Below are positions 14,401 through 64,000 of a stretch of DNA of 64,000 bases, one piece after another; within the stretch, counting starts at the first letter, position 1, and each line of letters starts with the position of its first letter. The notes beneath the pieces were generated by a model. That model searched no databases. It saw only the letters and a program-made list of their open reading frames with translations, and had not been told where the DNA came from. The stretch comes from Eleginops maclovinus (lineage: Eukaryota > Chordata > Actinopteri > Perciformes > Eleginopidae), in assembly GCF_036324505.1 (NCBI RefSeq), contig NC_086352.1, positions 24,544,637-24,608,636 of the forward strand, written 5' to 3'. The position numbers were made by a program, and so were the translations under genes.

Positions 14401-17400
14401 ATCATTTCAGAAATCACATTCTCAGACCTACAAACCAATAAAATGTGCGGTGGTTGTTTATAACAACAGCCCTTCACCGAGATGTAATACAGTTTAAAAA
14501 ACTGTCCAGCTGTTTAATGCACACTTTACAAAACCCTCTGCATACGAAGAAAAAGGGAGCCTTTTTTATTTGATGTATTTCCTGAATACAACACATTATT
14601 GTTCATGTTTCGCTCAGGCTTTAGGTTGTTTTAATCCACTGATCCCAGTACAGAAGCTCAAACATACTCTTAGCTTTAGTGAAATCAGATGACCTAAGTT
14701 TAACTCAAAGCAAAAATGCATGTATTGTTTGTTTTACAAATCAGGCATTTGCTTTGTGGGATTTACAGCTTTGTTGTTTGTCGATATCTTAGTTGAGATT
14801 TAGCCGGTCTGGATCTGCTGTATCTTGGAAAAGTCCCCTCGAACAGATTCTTAGTCAGATTACTTGACAGCTATTCCTAATCTAGGAGTGTTCAGGTAGT
14901 AACCAGAGCTGTTTCTGGTTCAGTTGTTCATAGAGGGCTGAGATGAAGAAGAGGCCGCTGCAGGTCTCTTCCAGCTGCTCCCCCATTCTGCTTTGTCACT
15001 TCCTTCAGGGCACAAACTTTGCGCTTATCTACTTCAAACCCTTTTCTTTTAAATGTACCTTGCAGACACGGATGCACAGCGCTCAGGTAGAATGACATCA
15101 TGTTTCAAACATTTTTTCTTTCCACTGTTGCTTTGTGGCTGTAGATTTGCAAATTTAAATAGTTGTCATGGCACAATGTGAGTAATGCTGTTATGCAGGA
15201 TGTGAATGTGCATCTGTACTGTGTGTGCGTGAGTGCGTGCGTGCGTGCGTGCGTGCGGGTACAGAATACTTTGATTGGTTTCCAAAAAGTGCAACAAATG
15301 TGATTATGTTGGAAAGTTTAGAGACTCAGTTGTCCTTCACAAGCAGTTTTTTATGTGTCTTTTTTTCCCAGTCTAGGGCACACATATTGTTCTTTTGTAG
15401 AACATCTACATGCAGGCCTGTCAGACCTTATCTAAAAAGATATTTCCTTCTCAGACACAAAATTAGCATTCACAATGAGTTTTTTATGATTCCCCTGAAC
15501 AGCGGCTACATTTAGGGCGGTTGTTGTCACTGATGGGACAAAAGTGTGGTTGACAGCATGTTACTTTTTTTAGATACAACAGGAACAACATGATGTCGGG
15601 TTTTATCGTGGCTGATCACCACCTCCTTCCTTGTCATTTTATATCTTTAAAACTAATCCTCTAAATATCTGTCAACAAGGAATAAGTAAAAACACAGTCT
15701 GGTGGTCTGCCGTCAGAAGGACAGAGCAGCCCATTTAATTTCTATGCTGGTTAATATATTTTTTTTGTGGGTGAGGCCTTCAGTGCCCTGAATGCAATTT
15801 ATGTTTTTCAAAAAAGTATCATATTTGTGCAGAATTGTTTTATTGATTTAATTATTCAAATCATTGAATGTGTTTTTTTTTAATGAAATACACTTCATAT
15901 ACAGTACATGTCTGATGCTTCTGGCAATCGATTTGGTATAAATGTACATGTTTTCATCACATCATCCCATCCCCCAATATGTGCTGGATTTCTCTCACCT
16001 GACCTTCATTCTTGGCTGTAGTTGTATGGTACAGCATTAAAAGACAGATATACTTGATAGTTATCGGGAGATGTTCAGTCAGCTTTTTTTTTGTCTGTCA
16101 GTTGTTTGTGCTCAGTGATGGTAAACAGAGCAGCAGCCAGCATGGCCACAACCCTAAATCCCTCCTCCCTATCCTTTAAGCATCGAGCTGACCATCTGTT
16201 CCAGGCGCGGGCCCTTTAACTCGCTGCTCAAAACACACACATACAGACACACACATACATTAATCACAGTCAGTCAATACCTACCATTGGCTCTGTGTGT
16301 TTGGCTTCAGCTTAATTCAGTCAGACTGAATGCATTGTTTGGAGTTTAAAAGAGCTGATGAGTTTGTTTTTGTCTCACATGGGTGTGTGTCTGTATGTGG
16401 AAAGAGAAGAGGTCCTGTGCATGTGTTTGTGCGCCTCATGGTCATACTAAAGTTGCTGAGGCGACACATGGCATGAGAGGTGGGATATGGGGCGGCAGGA
16501 AATGACCAGGGGTGCAGGAACCCTTTGTACTGCACTCTGCGCACCAACTACACGTGTCCCTCATCCATTTCCTGTTTGCACTTTTTCTTCTGCTGTGGTC
16601 TTGCTGCTCATCCAGTTTGATAGTAGAAGAAGAGAATTATCCTTTCCGTCAGTAATGCATTCTGATACTAAGAACATGTTTATATTATAATGAGGCCTGT
16701 AAAGTAGAAAGGGTTGTTAAAGCTATGAAGAATTCAATAAGTCTATTTATAGAAAGTACAGCTGGCAATGGACTTCATTCTTTACAGACTGTTAGGTAGA
16801 TTCGACTCATCCGTTGGTAGCTGTGATGTATTGAGTACATTACATTGCATTATGCATAGATCTTCTAGTCAAATTCAGAAAGTAAATTCATTAATATAAA
16901 GAGATGTAGATAAAGGAAAACAAAAACTGATAACACTTTTTAAAGGCCTCAGACAGGTGAAATAGAAAGTAATATTGCCTCGTTCCCTCTTCTCAAATGG
17001 GTACATTTGTAAATTGTCTTTGTAAATGACAATTGTCAGATTGGAATGTTATTCAGTAGATTTGAAGACAACCTCAGCTGGGTATAAAAAAACAGGCATT
17101 TTTACTATGTTCTGACATTTTATAGATGAAAATATTAAATTATTTCTCAGTTATTGACGTATACAGCATCAGCAATTTCATTTCTACTTAAAATAATCCG
17201 TTTCAAACAGAGGCTCAGAATAAAGCACCATTTAAAAAGATGCAGGGATACTAATTAAGACACACATTTAGCTCTTTATGGAGCAGAATGAAATGGTTCC
17301 ACAACACCGTCTTTATTTGTTAGGGCAAACCTAAGTAACGCAATGTTGCTATTACTTACCTACCTGCAAAAAGAAAGCCAATAGTCACAAGATAATGCCC

Positions 17401-18052
17401 ATTTTTCTTCTTTGAGAATCAGTATTTGGAGTAGAACTGACGAGAGGAGTTGACAGAAAGGGGGTGCAACATAAAAACAAATGACAGCATGTCAAACAAC
17501 AACTCCTGGAATGCATAGAACATTTCATTGAGCAGCAGAGTTTTTGTCACTGGTCTTTTTCTCTGTGGCCTCTTCTCATCCCAAGACGCCCCTCCACTAT
17601 GTATTACAGAGGGTACTTGTGAATGGCGTGATTGTGTCTTCAGCAAAGAGTGTGGCAGCTGCTGTTCTCTGCGTTGGCGAAGGCTTAAGTGTGTGCTTGG
17701 GTGTGTGTTTTTGTGTTAATGGTAATCCTGTAGATCCCGTTGACTTATCCTTTATCCTTTATGACTCTGCATGTCGGGGCTCCTGCAAAAAATGTGGGCC
17801 TTTCAGTCCATTACATAATAGCACATGGAGTCCGTCATAATCTGACACGTTTCGTAATCTGGCTGACTGCAGAGGGATTGATTCAACAGTTGGTATAAGT
17901 CTGTTTTTGTTGCAGTGTTTGATGAGTCCTGCTAGTGCTGGATGTCTATCTATTTTTGTGGAATCTTGAAGTGTTCATTTAGAAACAGGTGATATTCCTC
18001 CCAAACTTAAATCCTCAGGGTATTAATCAGTCTTTTGTCTTCTGCTTTACAG
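11481..18052. other. No recognisable gene; upstream or 5' UTR-intron DNA
   Basis: There are no convincing exons or RNA genes. It contains a short (GTGC)n run at 15233-15256 and scattered short CA/GT runs. The pyrimidine tract and acceptor of the myo9a leader exon are at its right edge (about 18030-18052). No TATA box plus CpG-rich promoter was identifiable. Confidence 0.6.
15233..15256. repeat. (GTGC)6 microsatellite
   Basis: Six tandem GTGC units directly readable, flanked by related GT-rich sequence. Confidence 0.85.
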
Positions 18053-18139
18053 TGGTAATGTCTTGAACCGGAGGTCTCTCCAGCCCAGTAAAGGACGTGC
18101 CAGTGCCGAGTTGCTGCTAATGGGAACTTCTGCTCCGCC
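18053..18139 (+). other. myo9a: 5' UTR part of the first coding exon of myo9a
   Basis: A pyrimidine-rich run ends in TTTACAG at 18046-18052, giving a good splice acceptor 87 nt before the start codon. The exon therefore probably begins at 18053 and is preceded by at least one non-coding exon that I could not locate. An in-frame stop (18089-18091) shows that this stretch is untranslated in the myosin frame. Transcript data could shift the boundary, or show transcription starting nearer than this. Confidence 0.65.

Positions 18140-18143
<4 letters not shown>
18058..18143 (+). promoter_or_regulatory. Two very short upstream ORFs in the myo9a leader
   Basis: The first uORF is ATG TCT TGA at 18058-18066, two codons long. 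The second starts at 18120 and encodes MGTSAP. Its stop TGA at 18141-18143 overlaps the myosin ATG at 18140-18142 as ATGA. Such overlap is compatible with leaky scanning or termination-reinitiation lowering translation of the main frame. The ORFs are directly visible. Any regulatory role is inference and depends on the leader exon being transcribed as drawn. Confidence 0.55.
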
Positions 18144-63131
<44,988 letters not shown>

Positions 63132-64000
63132 GTGAGTCTTCACGCTTGTCTGGTTTCCTATTGGACTAGTTTGTTTCTTTGGAAGCTCTACTTTTGTTCC
63201 TCTGATGGCAAACCATCAATCGTTTCTGGCAGGTTAATGTGAACTTGGCAGGCATCGTGACAGTTAATTGGTTTGATAATGTCAACATGCGTAACAAAAC
63301 AACAACTGCAAATCTGCCTAAAATGTTTACGCACATGTGAAGAGAACTGCAGCTAGGTAGTTCTTCCGCATATCAGTTTTATTTTTAAATATCTAATGGA
63401 GCCGAGTTGATTGTAGTCACACACACAAAAAAATGGTCACCGTATTCTTCTCTTCCGCTGCTTTTTCCTACTCTTTCAGCACATTGTTTTGGTATAATCG
63501 CACTGCACCACAAAGGGCAGACAGACTTAACGGCAAGCTGATAAGTATTATTAAGATGAATATTGAGCATTGACAGACCAAAATAGAGATCAGCAGTTCA
63601 ACACTTCAAATGCTCCATGTCTGCTTAGTTTTTGACTCATTAGATAACATGTTAGTTGGGCTTGTTTCAGAATTCCTATGTCTCCTAGTGGCCAAAATAC
63701 TTTAGAAGCGAAATAGCTTATATGGAGTAGCTATGAGTCACTTTCATGTGTCGCTTATCCTGGCCAAATAACTGCGATTTACAACTTCATCCTGATAATC
63801 AACTCTGGCACTTAAATGGTAAACATACTGGAATCACTTTACTTTACGTTTTGCTATGTACAAAAAAACGACATCCATACCAATCTAGGTTTATTTCCAC
63901 CATGATGCAGGCGAGTGACAAAAAAGCTTCACCCACTGCTCAGCCTCTAAGACAACTAATGAAAATACTAAGTTTGTGTAGAAAAACATTTCTGCACATT
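63132..64000 (+). other. myo9a: Start of myo9a intron 11 (continues past the window)
   Basis: It begins GTGAGT after a split codon (AA|). No feature is recognised. The next exon should complete an asparagine or lysine codon in the conserved DEE-x-N/K region. Confidence 0.85.

Overview
This is vertebrate, almost certainly teleost, genomic DNA. The reasons are: one long spliced gene with GT-AG introns, very long (GT)n/(CA)n microsatellites, two full-length Tc1-family transposons of the kind common in fish, and interspersed repeats that I recognise from fish genomes. I see no prokaryotic, plasmid or viral features.

The only host gene I can support is the 5' part of a class IX unconventional myosin, myo9a, on the + strand. 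Eleven coding exons (18140-19015, 46691-46785, 46877-46939, 48776-48875, 50867-50920, 53110-53207, 53390-53516, 53985-54074, 58411-58527, 58761-58895, 63010-63131) join in frame into 625 codons plus 2 nt. They encode the N-terminal Ras-association-like domain and most of the motor head: P-loop, switch I, switch II. The gene runs off the right edge. The neck IQ motifs, C1 domain and RhoGAP domain expected of this family lie beyond the window. The first coding exon also carries about 87 nt of 5' UTR behind a splice acceptor, so at least one further non-coding exon must lie upstream. Much of positions 1-18052 may therefore be a 5' UTR intron, but I could not place that exon or a promoter.

Layout: 1-18052 holds no recognisable gene and includes a probable hAT-like element remnant starting at 11211. 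18053-19015 is the first coding exon. 19016-46690 is a 27.7-kb intron holding four long dinucleotide arrays, retroelement tail-like fragments, an interspersed repeat copy (about 41810-41995) and a complete Tc1-like transposon (31458-33107, transposase on the - strand). 46691-58895 holds exons 2-10. Within it are a (TG)148 array, an internally deleted mariner/Tc1 relic (about 48150-48487), a perfect 15-bp stem inverted repeat (51733-51774), and a second complete Tc1-like transposon (56578-58181, + strand) inserted into an older repeat. 58896-63009 is an intron without recognised content, followed by exon 11 and the start of the next intron.

I found no undescribed multi-gene system. The observations most worth following are the two apparently intact transposases with intact ends, the nested insertion, a 54-nt in-frame exon with a weak donor at a place where MYO9A and MYO9B differ, and an upstream ORF whose stop overlaps the myo9a start codon (ATGA). 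Family assignments rest on recall of protein families; no database search was run.
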